From an uncultured Clostridia bacterium (GTDB lineage: Bacteria > Bacillota > Clostridia > Christensenellales > Aristaeellaceae): a stretch of DNA of 64,000 nt. The stretch's first letter is position 1. The number at the start of each line of letters is the position of its first letter. The translations under genes and the position numbers were made by a program. Positions 26,280 through 35,574 of this stretch are shown here, in pieces. The stretch is taken from NCBI GenBank assembly GCA_947565865.1, contig CANOHT010000011.1, positions 11,561 through 75,560 of the forward strand. The letters are read 5' to 3'. Under the pieces are notes generated by a model, which saw nothing but the letters and a program-made list of their open reading frames with translations, was not told where the DNA came from and searched no databases.

Positions 26280-27420
26280 CGAGGGTTTGTACCGGGTCGG
26301 CACCCGGTGCGAAAAGTGGGATGCCTGCCGCCAGGAGCACGGTGAAAGCATCCTGCCCCTGTGGGTGGCGGACATGGACTTCCCCAGCCCGCCCGCCGTA
26401 CAAAACGCGCTGCTGCGCCGTGCCGCCCATCCCACCTACGGATACACCGCTGTGGAGCCGGATGACGCCGGGGCGCTGTGCGGCTTCTGGCGCCGCCGCC
26501 ACGGCCTGACCATCGCTGCCGAGGACGTCATGATGATTCCCTGCGTGGTGACAGGCATCCGCCTGGCCATTCTGACCCTGACCCAGCCCGGGGACGGCGT
26601 TATCATCCAGTCCCCGGTGTACGGGCCCTTCCGCTTTTCGGTGGAGGCCACGGGCCGCCGCCTGTGCGACGCGCCCCTGACCCACCATGCCGACGGCCGG
26701 TATGAAATGGATCTGGACGCGGTGGAAGCCCACCTGCGCTCCGGCGCGCGCCTGATGGTGCTGTGCAGCCCCCACAACCCCGTGGGCCGCGTGTGGTCCA
26801 GGGAAGAGCTGTGCGCGCTGCTGGCACTGCTGGGCCGCTACGGCGCCAAGCTGGTCTGCGACGAGATCCACGCGGATTTCGTTTACGCCCCCAAGGCCTT
26901 CACGCCGATTCTCACCCTTCAGCAGGAGGGCGTCATCAGCCTGTGCGCGGCCAGCAAAACCTTTAATCTGGCCGGGCTTCAGCAAGCGTCGCTGCTTTGC
27001 ATGGAGGAGGAGGTTCGGGCGAAGATCAGCCGGGAGATGGAGCGGTCAGGCGTCCGCAGCGGCAATATTTTCGCCCTGGAAGCCACCCGCGCGGCCTATG
27101 AGGAGGGCGACGCCTGGCTGGACGGCCTGCTCAGCTACCTGGATGGCAGCCGCCGTCTGCTGCGGGAGCTGGTGGCCGCCCATCTGCCCAAGGCCGTTCT
27201 TTCCCCCATGGAGGGCACTTATCTGGCCTGGCTGGACGGCCGCGCCTACGCTCCCACCACCGCCGAATTGATGACCAAGGCCCACAAGGCCGGCGTCACC
27301 TTCACCGGCGGGGACTTCTTCGGCCAGGGCGGCGACGGCTTCCTGCGGGTGAACATCGGCTGTCCCCGCCGCTATGTGGAGGAGGGCATCCTTCGCCTGG
27401 CCGTGGCGCTGGAAAGCTGA
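26254..27420 (+). CDS. PatB/MalY-type pyridoxal-phosphate C-S lyase (aminotransferase fold)
   Basis: A 388-residue PLP enzyme of fold type I. The N-terminus LPLWVADMDFPSPPAV and the PTYGY segment are the PatB/MalY hallmarks. The PLP lysine lies in SLCAASKTFNLAGLQ (about residue 232), and the substrate-carboxylate arginine sits near the C-terminus (FLRVNIGCPR). PatB enzymes cleave cystathionine or cysteine conjugates to pyruvate, ammonia and a thiol. It overlaps the methyltransferase gene by 26 nt but has its own GGAGG site. Confidence 0.92.
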   Translation: MKFSEEYFDEGLYRVGTRCEKWDACRQEHGESILPLWVADMDFPSPPAVQNALLRRAAHPTYGYTAVEPDDAGALCGFWRRRHGLTIAAEDVMMIPCVVTGIRLAILTLTQPGDGVIIQSPVYGPFRFSVEATGRRLCDAPLTHHADGRYEMDLDAVEAHLRSGARLMVLCSPHNPVGRVWSREELCALLALLGRYGAKLVCDEIHADFVYAPKAFTPILTLQQEGVISLCAASKTFNLAGLQQASLLCMEEEVRAKISREMERSGVRSGNIFALEATRAAYEEGDAWLDGLLSYLDGSRRLLRELVAAHLPKAVLSPMEGTYLAWLDGRAYAPTTAELMTKAHKAGVTFTGGDFFGQGGDGFLRVNIGCPRRYVEEGILRLAVALES

Positions 27421-27469
27421 CCTTCACCCTTTCTTAAACAGCATAATGAACGGAGGCACGCCCATACCC

Positions 27470-27985
27470 CTGAAGGCGAGCGACATTTAAAAGCAGAGAA
27501 TCCGTGAAATCGAGGCTCAGGCGGACGCGCTGGTAGCCCAGTGCGACATCATGTTCGTTTCCTCCGTCAACAGGCAGGGCTATCCCCGAATCTGCTGCGT
27601 CAGCAAGCTGAAGGATCGCGGCTTCCGCGAGATTGTCTTTGTCACCTCCAAGCGAAGCGCGAAGCAGGGCAAGGCCAAGCACTTTGAGGAGAACAGCAAG
27701 GCCAGCGTCTGCTTCCGGCGGGAGGGCGATTCCCTGACCCTGGTGGGTGAGGTCGATATCATCACCGACCGCGAGGAGATGCTGCGCCTGTGGCGTGAAG
27801 GCGACAGAGCCTTTTTCCCCAAGAGCATCGACGACCCCAGGATCAGATTCATCCGCTTCCGCACGCTGGAGGCAACCTTCTGGATCGGCGGCCATTTCAG
27901 AACGTTGAAGTATAAAAGATCGAACAAGCCGGCTTCGCCGGAGGCATGCGGCGGAGGCATGCGGCGGATCGGCCGCGCAAGGTAA
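27470..27985 (+). pseudogene. Pyridoxamine-5'-phosphate-oxidase-like gene with damaged 5' end
   Basis: From about 27491 the frame reads REIEAQADALVAQCDIMFVS and continues through SVNRQGYPRICCVSKL and WREGDRAFFPKSIDDP, typical of small general-stress FMN-binding proteins of the split-barrel fold. No usable start exists for the full domain. A GGAGG at about 27450 is followed 7 nt later by ATA, and an in-frame TAA (27486-27488) precedes the conserved part. The first ATG (27551) would remove the first helix. Either an ATG-to-ATA change and a stop inactivated it, or the shorter frame from 27551 is translated. Confidence 0.6.
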
Positions 27986-28006
27986 ATCCCTCGTGAGGTG
28001 TCAGCG

Positions 28007-28552
28007 GTGAAATATCATCAAGTAATAACGTTAAAAAACGGCATCGAATGCTGCTTGAGAAACGGAACGGAATGTGATGGGCAAGCCGTACTGGACAACT
28101 TTCATCTGGCCCATGGAGAAACCGATTATCTGCTCAGCTATCCAGATGAAAATTGCTTTGACGCGATGCAGGAAAGCCAATTCCTTAAAGAGAAATCTGA
28201 CAGTGAAAATGAAATCGAAATTGTTGCCGTCGTCAATCATGTAGTTGTGGGAACCGCTGGGATTGAAGCAGTAGGAAAAAAATACAAGATACGGCATCGA
28301 GCTGAATTTGGCATCAGTGTCGCTCAAGAATTTTGGGGGCTGGGGATTGGACAGGCATTAACGACAGCGTGTATTGAATGTGCAAGGGCTGCGGGATACG
28401 TCCAGCTTGAGCTGAATGTAGTTGCCGACAATGTCAGGGCATTATCCATCTATCAGAAAGCTGGGTTTGTTGAATTTGGCAGAAATCCCAAAGGCTTTCA
28501 TTCTCGATTCACAGGCTTTCAAGAAGTTGTTTATATGAGATTGGAATTATAG
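28007..28552 (+). CDS. GNAT-family N-acetyltransferase
   Basis: A 181-residue acetyltransferase. The acetyl-CoA pyrophosphate loop is EFWGLGIGQALTTACI (Q/RxxGxG/A form, about 110-125) and the late motif NVRALSIYQKAGFVEFG is typical of the RimI-like branch. Start at 28007 (GTG) fits GAGGTG 6 nt upstream. The gene is visibly A/T-richer (about 45 percent GC by eye) than both neighbours and uses A/T-ending codons, a sign of recent transfer. The substrate is unknown. Confidence 0.88.
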   Translation: MKYHQVITLKNGIECCLRNGTECDGQAVLDNFHLAHGETDYLLSYPDENCFDAMQESQFLKEKSDSENEIEIVAVVNHVVVGTAGIEAVGKKYKIRHRAEFGISVAQEFWGLGIGQALTTACIECARAAGYVQLELNVVADNVRALSIYQKAGFVEFGRNPKGFHSRFTGFQEVVYMRLEL

Positions 28553-28617
28553 GTTAATCGTACATAGAGAGCGCCACAAACAACGCTATCCAAATACCAG
28601 ATGGAAGGATGATTGCC

Positions 28618-29889
28618 ATGACTCATGACGCCTTGGGCATTGTCCCCGCCAACCTGCTGCTGCCAGCCGACGGCGTATCCCCCGCCGCCTGGGCCTGCGT
28701 GGCCTGCGATCAGTACACCTCCCAGCCCGATTACTGGGAGGACGTAGCCCTGCAGGTGGGCGCTCAGCCTTCTACCCTGCGCCTGATGCTCCCCGAGTGC
28801 TACCTGGATCAGTCCGCCAGATGTGTGCCCGCCATCCATCAGGCCATGCGGGACTACCTGCAAAGCGGCATCCTGACCCAGGCGGTGACGGAGGGCTTCA
28901 TCCTGGTGGAGCGCTCCACCGAAAGCGGCGCCCGGCTGGGGCTGGTCTGCGCGGTGGATCTGGAGCAGTACGACTTCACTCCCGGGAGCAAAAGTCTGGT
29001 GCGGCCCACGGAGGAAACCATCGCCGCCCGCCTGCCCGCCCGGATGGTCATCCGCCAGGGCGCGGCCATCGAGCTGAGTCACATCCTGCTGCTGATGGAC
29101 GATCCCCTGCAAAGCGTGGTGGAGCCCCTATACGCCCGCCGGGCCAGCCTGCCCCTGCTCTACGACTTCCCCCTGATGAAGGAGGGCGGCCACCTGCGGG
29201 GATGGGCCGTCACCGGCGCGGAGGACAAGGCGCGGATTCGCGAAGCGCTGGCGCTGCTGAAGTCATCCCAGGGCGCGGATCCCCTGCTGTTCGCCGTGGG
29301 CGACGGCAACCACTCCTTAGCCACAGCCAAGCGCTGCTGGGAGCAGCTGAAGCCTGCCCTGACGCCCCAGGAGCGGCTGACCCACCCTGCCCGGTACGCC
29401 CTGTGCGAGGTGGAGAACATCCACGACGGCGCGCTGCTGTTCGAGCCCATCCACCGGGTACTCACCGGCGTCCGCCCGGATGAGGTGATGACGGACTGGA
29501 CGCTGTACTGCCATCAGCGGGGGATGGATTTGTCCGAGGCAACGGCTCCGGACGAAACGGAGCACACCCTCCGGGTGATCTACCATGGGCATGAGGCCGT
29601 TGCCACCGTCAGCAAGCCAGACGGCGCTCTGCCCGCGGATACCCTCCAGCGCTACCTGGACGATTTCCTGGCCCGCTGCCCGGAGGCGGACATCGACTAC
29701 ATCCACGGCGACGACGTGGTGCGGCAGCTTTGTCAGCGGGAGGACACCATGGGCTTCCTGCTGCCGCCGCTGGACAAGGCCGACTTCTTCCCCGCCATCC
29801 GCCGCCTGGGCGTGCTGCCCCGCAAGACCTTCTCCATGGGCCATGCCAACGAAAAAAGATTTTATATGGAATGCAAGATGATACGCTGA
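28618..29889 (+). CDS. DUF1015-family protein
   Basis: A 423-residue protein of the DUF1015 family, recognised from the start GIVPANLLLPADGVSPAAWACVACDQYTSQPDYWEDV and the central GDGNHSLATAKRCWE segment. The function is not established; a kinase-like or nucleotide-related role has been suggested for related proteins. Start at 28618 gives 9-nt spacing from GGAAGG, while the ATG at 28609 is too close. It ends in a strong terminator at 29927-29955, so it is probably a single-gene unit. Confidence 0.9.
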   Translation: MTHDALGIVPANLLLPADGVSPAAWACVACDQYTSQPDYWEDVALQVGAQPSTLRLMLPECYLDQSARCVPAIHQAMRDYLQSGILTQAVTEGFILVERSTESGARLGLVCAVDLEQYDFTPGSKSLVRPTEETIAARLPARMVIRQGAAIELSHILLLMDDPLQSVVEPLYARRASLPLLYDFPLMKEGGHLRGWAVTGAEDKARIREALALLKSSQGADPLLFAVGDGNHSLATAKRCWEQLKPALTPQERLTHPARYALCEVENIHDGALLFEPIHRVLTGVRPDEVMTDWTLYCHQRGMDLSEATAPDETEHTLRVIYHGHEAVATVSKPDGALPADTLQRYLDDFLARCPEADIDYIHGDDVVRQLCQREDTMGFLLPPLDKADFFPAIRRLGVLPRKTFSMGHANEKRFYMECKMIR

Positions 29890-29925
29890 TCCAGGCATGA
29901 AATACAACGCCGGCAAAGCGGCTGC

Positions 29926-29955
29926 AGGACTTCCCGGCCGGGAAGTCCTTTTTTT
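29926..29955 (+). terminator. Strong rho-independent terminator
   Basis: GGACTTCCC (29927-29935) and GGGAAGTCC (29940-29948) form a perfect 9-bp stem with a GGCC loop, followed by seven T residues (29949-29955). It ends the DUF1015 transcript. Confidence 0.95.
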
Positions 29956-30085
29956 AGCTCACCAACAAAAAAACTGACGCGCATGTTGTCAGTTTTTGTA
30001 AGCATCGACCCCTCGGATTTGACCCAGCCGCTCGCCTCCCCCTCCGTAAGCAGAGGAGGCCGCTTCTTTCTTGCCTTCTGTCAGC

Positions 30086-31411
30086 TCATTGAAGGGCAAA
30101 CACGACTTCCCCGCCCAGCTGGCCGTCCAGGTAGTAGGCCAGGGTATACGGCCCGGGGACAAAGCCCGTGAATTGCTCGCAGTCCCGGAAGAGCGCCGTG
30201 ACCTCCACGAACCAGCTGTCGTTCTCCCCCAGCTCCGGCAGGAATACATAGCCGTCGGTATCCCAGTAGCAGCTGCCGTCGGGGGCGGTAAGGGCCACGG
30301 TCAGCAGCGCCTCCCGCTCCTGCTGGGTATGATAGGTATTGGTGACCTGCAGGTACAGGCGAAGCCCCTCATCCTGAAGGCTCGCCGCGGTGATGTCCTC
30401 CATGGGCGAAAGCAAATCCAGGTTTTCCGGCTCTGCCGCCGCGTCTGTACAGGCCAGGCAGGAGGCCGCGTTCACGAAATCCATCGCGGTAAAGGGCGGC
30501 GTCGCGGGCGCTTCCGTTATCAGCGCCGCCTGCGGGAAGGATGACGTGTCCACCTCGCCCGTCATTGACTGCTGGAGCCACATGAGGTAGGTATGTCCCG
30601 GCAGCACCGACACCTCGGCGCTGCCCTCCGCCCAGTCCAGCGGAGCGTATGTATAGTAGCCGTTGGCGCCGTCCACCCAGAACAGGGTAAAGGCGCTGTC
30701 CGCCGCGCCCTCCGCCGGGACAACGCCCGACCAGTCCACCGTCATCATGCCATGCTCCACCGCGGCGGTGAAGCCGTTCAGCCAGTTGATGCCTTCAGCC
30801 GCCGGAGCGTTTCGCGCCGTCTCGCCCCGCAGAACGGCCCCGATCTTCTCCGCCGTATAAGCCACATAGCGATGGACGCCCTCGGTATAGGTCGCCACGG
30901 CCATACCGGCGATATTGCCCTGGGCGTCGGTGAGCACCGCGCCGGGCAGCGTTCCGGCGATGCCGGTATACAGCAGGCAGGACGCGCCGTCCAGGGGCGT
31001 GATGGTCACATGCCGGGCCGGGGCGGAAAAGGCCGCGCCCTCCGCCGTAACGCCGCGAATTATCAGCGGTTCTTCCGCCGTGCCCAGTTCGGCGGGCTGA
31101 GCCGGGGAGGGCTGGGCCAGCGTCACCCGCAGCAGAGGGCTGTTCCCGTCAGGCTGCCGGATTTCCGTCACCGCCAGGGCGCCGCCGCTGCCCACGGCCA
31201 TCAGCTGCCCGTCAGGCTGCGCCGCCCAGATGGTGGTCAGCAGGGTGGCGGCGTCCTCCACCAGCACCGCCGTGCCCAGGGGCGTCATGCCGCCCCGAGC
31301 GTCCACGCTCACCATGGTATAGATCGGAGAAAGGGCCTCCTGCGCCTGGGCGGGCAGAAACACCATCGCCATCAGCACGGCGCACAGGAGCGCCATTATC
31401 CGTTTGTTCAT
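30086..31411 (-). CDS. Secreted protein with degenerate trypsin-like fold
   Basis: A 441-residue exported protein with a signal peptide ending AQAQ. Residues about 30-190 look like a chymotrypsin-fold domain: GTAVLVEDAATLLTTIWAA occupies the place of the histidine strand and PGAVLTDAQGNIAGMAV the place of the GDSGGP strand. The catalytic His and Ser are not present at those places, so it is probably inactive as a protease. The C-terminal half (about 230-441) has beta-rich Ig-like sequence (GLRLYLQVTNTYHTQQEREALLTV). It ends 15 nt after the adenine deaminase gene in the same direction and may be co-transcribed. Family not otherwise recognised. Confidence 0.6.
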   Translation of the reverse strand: MNKRIMALLCAVLMAMVFLPAQAQEALSPIYTMVSVDARGGMTPLGTAVLVEDAATLLTTIWAAQPDGQLMAVGSGGALAVTEIRQPDGNSPLLRVTLAQPSPAQPAELGTAEEPLIIRGVTAEGAAFSAPARHVTITPLDGASCLLYTGIAGTLPGAVLTDAQGNIAGMAVATYTEGVHRYVAYTAEKIGAVLRGETARNAPAAEGINWLNGFTAAVEHGMMTVDWSGVVPAEGAADSAFTLFWVDGANGYYTYAPLDWAEGSAEVSVLPGHTYLMWLQQSMTGEVDTSSFPQAALITEAPATPPFTAMDFVNAASCLACTDAAAEPENLDLLSPMEDITAASLQDEGLRLYLQVTNTYHTQQEREALLTVALTAPDGSCYWDTDGYVFLPELGENDSWFVEVTALFRDCEQFTGFVPGPYTLAYYLDGQLGGEVVFALQ

Positions 31412-31426
31412 GGCATCTCGCCTCCG

Positions 31427-33154
31427 TCAATCGATCAGACGCATCTGATCCACATCAAACACGCCCAGGGTAGTCAGCCGCAGGGAGGGAATCACCGGCA
31501 GGCTGGTGAAGCTCAGGGTCATGAAGGGATCCACGCCCTCCGACACGCCCCGCTCATAGGCGGCGCGCTTGCAGGCCTCCAGGGCCTCGTTGACTTTTTC
31601 GAGTGGACTGTCGGTGAACAGGCCCGCCACCGGCAGGGGCAGCTCCTGAATCACCCTTCCCGCCTCCACCACCGTCAGGCCCCCGCCCATGGCCCGGAGA
31701 CGGTTCACCGCCAGCACAATGTCCTCATCCGTCACGCCGCAGGCGATGATGTTGTGGCTGTCATGGGCAATGCTGGCCGCGATGGCCCCCCGCCGCAGGC
31801 CGTAGCCCTTCACATAGCAGCAGGCAACGTGGCCCGTACCCCGGTGCCGCTCGCATACCGCCATCTTCAGCACATCCTGATCCACGTTCACCCCGGAGGC
31901 CCGGCCCAGGTTCTGGGTGACGATCTGGCCCGGCACCATGCCGATGAGGGGCGCGTCCCCCAGGGCCAGGCGTTCCTTCGTCAGTTCCGGCAGGTGGAAG
32001 GTATCGGTGACGGCATGGAGGATGTCGGGGGCGATGACGGGCTCGTTCAGCATCACATCATGTCCGTCGTAGACCTTCTTTCCCCGCTTGAAGACCATCT
32101 CCACCCCCACGTCCCGCAGATTATCCAGCACGACAAAGTCCGCCAGATACCCCGGGGCGATGGCGCCCTTGTTGTTCAGGAGGAAATACCGGGCGGCGTA
32201 GTGGCTGGCCACCTTGATGGTCAGGATGGGATCGGCGCCCAGGCGGATGGCCTTGCGCACAATGTAGTCGATATGGCCCTTGCGCAGCAGGTCATAGGGG
32301 TGCTTGTCATCGGTGGAGAACATGCAGCGGTGGGCGTACTGCTCGGTGAGCAGGGGCATCAGCGCCTCCAGATTCTGAGCTGCGGTGCCCTCCCGGATCA
32401 TGATGAACTGCCCCTTGCGCAGCTTTTCGACGGCGTTGTCAAAGGTGTCGCACTCATGGTCGGAATACACGCCGGCGGAAATGTAGGCGTCCAGCGCGCG
32501 GCCGGAAAGCCCGGGGGCGTGGCCGTCGATCTTCTTGTGATGGGCCTGGCTGACCACGATTTTCTCAATGGTGGCGCGGTCGCCATAGATTACGCCGGGA
32601 TAGTTCATCATCTCCGCCAGCCCCAGCACCCTGGGGTGGTCGAAGTAGGCGTTGATGTCCCGCCAGGTAAGCCGCTCGCCGTTCTCCTCAAAATCCATGG
32701 CGGGGACGCAGGAGGGCAGCATGAAGTGAACGTCCAAAGGCAGCCCCTCGGTGGCGCTCATCATGTAGTCAATGCCGCCCGCGCCGCACACGTTGGCAAT
32801 CTCATGAGGATCGGTGATGACGGTGGTGGTGCCGTGGGGGATCACTGCCCGGGCGAAGGACGAGGGCGATACCAGGGAGCTTTCCAGATGGATATGGGCG
32901 TCAATGAATCCCGGCGCGACAATCCTGCCGGATACGTCCACCTCCTCCACGCCGCTGTACTCGCCCATGCCGATGACCAGGCCGCCCACCACAGCAATGT
33001 CCCCCTGGCATAATTCATTGGAGAACACGTTGACATAGGTGGCATTCTTGAGCACCAGATCCGCCTTTTCCTGACCCATGGCCGCGCGGATCATCCGCTG
33101 CTTCTTTCTAACCTTCTGAGCAATCCGCTCCGCTCTGGTTTTGCTCTCATTCAT
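31427..33154 (-). CDS. ade: Adenine deaminase
   Basis: A 575-residue amidohydrolase that converts adenine to hypoxanthine and ammonia in purine salvage. Motifs: APGFIDAHIHLESS (metal-binding HxH, about residue 95), TTTVITDPHEIANVCG, GHAPGLSG and the MFSTDDKHPYDLL metal site, all diagnostic of Ade. The start at 33154 removes 18 upstream codons; GGAAGGAG lies about 12 nt before it. A promoter-like pair is at 33204-33232. Full length for the family (about 580). Confidence 0.95.
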   Translation of the reverse strand: MNESKTRAERIAQKVRKKQRMIRAAMGQEKADLVLKNATYVNVFSNELCQGDIAVVGGLVIGMGEYSGVEEVDVSGRIVAPGFIDAHIHLESSLVSPSSFARAVIPHGTTTVITDPHEIANVCGAGGIDYMMSATEGLPLDVHFMLPSCVPAMDFEENGERLTWRDINAYFDHPRVLGLAEMMNYPGVIYGDRATIEKIVVSQAHHKKIDGHAPGLSGRALDAYISAGVYSDHECDTFDNAVEKLRKGQFIMIREGTAAQNLEALMPLLTEQYAHRCMFSTDDKHPYDLLRKGHIDYIVRKAIRLGADPILTIKVASHYAARYFLLNNKGAIAPGYLADFVVLDNLRDVGVEMVFKRGKKVYDGHDVMLNEPVIAPDILHAVTDTFHLPELTKERLALGDAPLIGMVPGQIVTQNLGRASGVNVDQDVLKMAVCERHRGTGHVACCYVKGYGLRRGAIAASIAHDSHNIIACGVTDEDIVLAVNRLRAMGGGLTVVEAGRVIQELPLPVAGLFTDSPLEKVNEALEACKRAAYERGVSEGVDPFMTLSFTSLPVIPSLRLTTLGVFDVDQMRLID

Positions 33155-33203
33155 GGCATGGTTCGCTCCTTCCCGTTTTTCGCTGAAGCGTTTGAACCAT
33201 TCT

Positions 33204-33232
33204 ACCATACCGACTGTCTTCCATCAAGTCAA
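33204..33232 (-). promoter_or_regulatory. Promoter candidate for ade
   Basis: On the minus strand TTGACT (33227-33232) and TATGGT (33204-33209) are 17 bp apart, about 50 nt before the ade start. The -10 box deviates at two positions. Confidence 0.5.
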
Positions 33233-33370
33233 AGGCGAAGCGACGCGGCGAAAGTTACGAGCGATGGAGGACATCGCCACTCCAGCGCAGAATGTTGTTT
33301 CGGAACGGATATAAACGCCGTCCGCCTGCGCGCCGCGGAAAAGTCGCAGAATATTAAAGGAGGATCGCCC

Positions 33371-35431
33371 ATGATCCGTTATCTTGAGGCCCAAAAGCTC
33401 CTGGCTCTGGAAACCGACCGCACATCCTATCTTATCAGCCTCCAAGATCCCGCGCCTCTGTGCCTGTACTGGGGCGAGAAAATCGCCGCCGAGGACGGGG
33501 CTGCCATCGCGTTTCAAACCGTACAAAGCTCCTTTGACATGGAAATCTGGCGGGAGCGGCTGGAATATCCGTCCTTTGACGGACGAACCTTCGTGAACCC
33601 CGCCATCAAGGCGGATATTCCCTTGGTCCTGACCTTCCGTCAGGTGGATGTCAGCGGGAATACCGCCGTCATCACCCTGGGGGACGACGATAGCGGCCTG
33701 GCGCTTCGCCTGCATTACCGGGTTGACGCCCGGCATGACGTGCTGATCCGCCACGCGGAAGTGCAGGCGGGCGGCGTCCCCCTGACCCTGTCCCGGCTGG
33801 ACAGCGGGGCCTGCTGCCTGCCCCCCGCCGCCGGGCCCTGGACGGCTCACTACACCGCCGGCGCCTGGGGCTGCGAGTTCCAGCGCCGGAGTGCCGAGCT
33901 GGCGGAGGGCGAACTGCGCCTGGGCTCCGAACGGGGCATGTCCGGCCACCACATGGCGCCCTTCCTTATCGCCGCTCAGGGTGATGAGGAGGAAACGGGG
34001 CTGGCCTGCTGCTGCGCCCTGGGGTGGAGCGGCAGCTGGCAGATCACCGCAGCCACGACGATTTTCGGTCATTCCCGTATCACCGCCGGCTTCAGCGACC
34101 ATGACCTGACCCTGACGCTGGCCCCCGGGGAGCGCGTGTCCACGCCGCCCATGTATCTCTGCCTGAGCGCTCAGGGCCTGGGCGGGCTCAGCCGCCGGAT
34201 GCACGACTTCCAGCGGGATGTGCTGACGGCGAGCTGCCGTCCCCGCCGGGTGCTGTACAACTCCTGGGAGGCCACGGAGTTCAGCGTCCGGGTTCAGGAG
34301 CAGATGGCGCTGGCGGATCGGGCGGCGGCCATGGGCGTGGAGCTGTTCGTGGTGGATGACGGCTGGTTCGGTCAGCGCCACAGCGACCGGGCCGGTCTGG
34401 GCGACTGGTATGTGAATCAGGAGAAATTCCCCCATGGCCTGGAGGAGCTGATCGATCATGTCAAGGGCCTGGGCATGGATTTCGGGCTGTGGGTGGAGCC
34501 GGAGGCCGTCAACCCGGACAGCGACCTATACCGCGCCCATCCCGACTGGATTCATCGTCTCAGCGGCATAGAGCCCATTCAGCTGCGCAACCAGTACCTG
34601 CTGGACTTCGGCAAGCCCGAGGTGGAAGCCTTCGCCATCGAACTGCTGCGGGGTCTTCTGCGCCGCTATGATATTTCCTACATCAAATGGGACATGAACC
34701 GCCCCATGACCGACGTGGCCGAGCGGCTCACGCCCTTCGCCCGGGAGCGGCACATCCTGGCCGTATACCGCATCCTGGAAACGCTGCGCCGGGAATTCCC
34801 CCTGGTGGATGTGGAGGACTGCAGCGGCGGCGGCGGTCGGGTGGATCTGGGCATGATCGCCCGCACAGGTCAGTTCTGGGCCAGCGACAACACCGACCCC
34901 TATGACCGGCTGATGATCCAGGAGGGCTGCTCGCTGCTTTTCGCGCCCGTGCTGACCAGCTGCTGGGTGACGGACACCCCGTCCCGCGCCCGCCGCGCCG
35001 GCAGGGACGATTTGCGCTACAAATTCCACGTCGCCATGGAGGGCACCCTGGGCATCGGCGCGAACATCAACCGCCTGACCGACGGGCAGCTTGCCATCTG
35101 CCGGGAGGAAATCAGCCGCTACAAGACGCTGCGCCACGTCATTCACCAGGGCGACCTGTACCGCCTGCTCCTGCCCACCCGGGAAAACCTCGCGGCCACG
35201 GAATACTGCGCCAAGGACGGCAGCGAGGCCGTGCTCCTTCTGTTCCTCCACAGCCAGCGCAGCGGTCGCCCCCTTCCCCGCGTCACCCTGCGGGGCCTGG
35301 ATGCTGACGCCCGCTACCGGCTATCCGGCACCGAGGAAACCTTCGCCGGTTCCACCCTGATGCGCCTTGGTATTCAGCCTATGCTGTCCGGCGACTTTGA
35401 CAGCCAGGTTCTGCATTTCGTCAAGCTGTAA
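33371..35431 (+). CDS. Alpha-galactosidase, glycoside hydrolase family 36
   Basis: A 686-residue enzyme that releases terminal alpha-galactosyl residues (melibiose, raffinose type sugars). The catalytic barrel carries ELFVVDDGWFGQRHSDRAGLGDW, the nucleophile Asp in YIKWDMNR (about 445) and the acid/base Asp in DNTDPYDRL (about 510) after EDCSGGGGRVD. No signal peptide, so it is cytoplasmic. Start at 33371 fits AAAGGAGG upstream; the longer reading frame from 33158 has no support. No transporter is adjacent. Length is normal for bacterial GH36. Confidence 0.95.
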   Translation: MIRYLEAQKLLALETDRTSYLISLQDPAPLCLYWGEKIAAEDGAAIAFQTVQSSFDMEIWRERLEYPSFDGRTFVNPAIKADIPLVLTFRQVDVSGNTAVITLGDDDSGLALRLHYRVDARHDVLIRHAEVQAGGVPLTLSRLDSGACCLPPAAGPWTAHYTAGAWGCEFQRRSAELAEGELRLGSERGMSGHHMAPFLIAAQGDEEETGLACCCALGWSGSWQITAATTIFGHSRITAGFSDHDLTLTLAPGERVSTPPMYLCLSAQGLGGLSRRMHDFQRDVLTASCRPRRVLYNSWEATEFSVRVQEQMALADRAAAMGVELFVVDDGWFGQRHSDRAGLGDWYVNQEKFPHGLEELIDHVKGLGMDFGLWVEPEAVNPDSDLYRAHPDWIHRLSGIEPIQLRNQYLLDFGKPEVEAFAIELLRGLLRRYDISYIKWDMNRPMTDVAERLTPFARERHILAVYRILETLRREFPLVDVEDCSGGGGRVDLGMIARTGQFWASDNTDPYDRLMIQEGCSLLFAPVLTSCWVTDTPSRARRAGRDDLRYKFHVAMEGTLGIGANINRLTDGQLAICREEISRYKTLRHVIHQGDLYRLLLPTRENLAATEYCAKDGSEAVLLLFLHSQRSGRPLPRVTLRGLDADARYRLSGTEETFAGSTLMRLGIQPMLSGDFDSQVLHFVKL

Positions 35432-35574
35432 GCAGCTTCGTTCCCCGCCCCCGTGCGGGAGAGCGGCGGGCCTTACCGTGCGCGCAGGCAAGGCGGAATC
35501 CTTTGCGCCGGCTTTGGCGTTTTTCGGAGCGATACGCTTCCCTGCGCGGCCAAACGGCCAAGCGCGCGATACCC

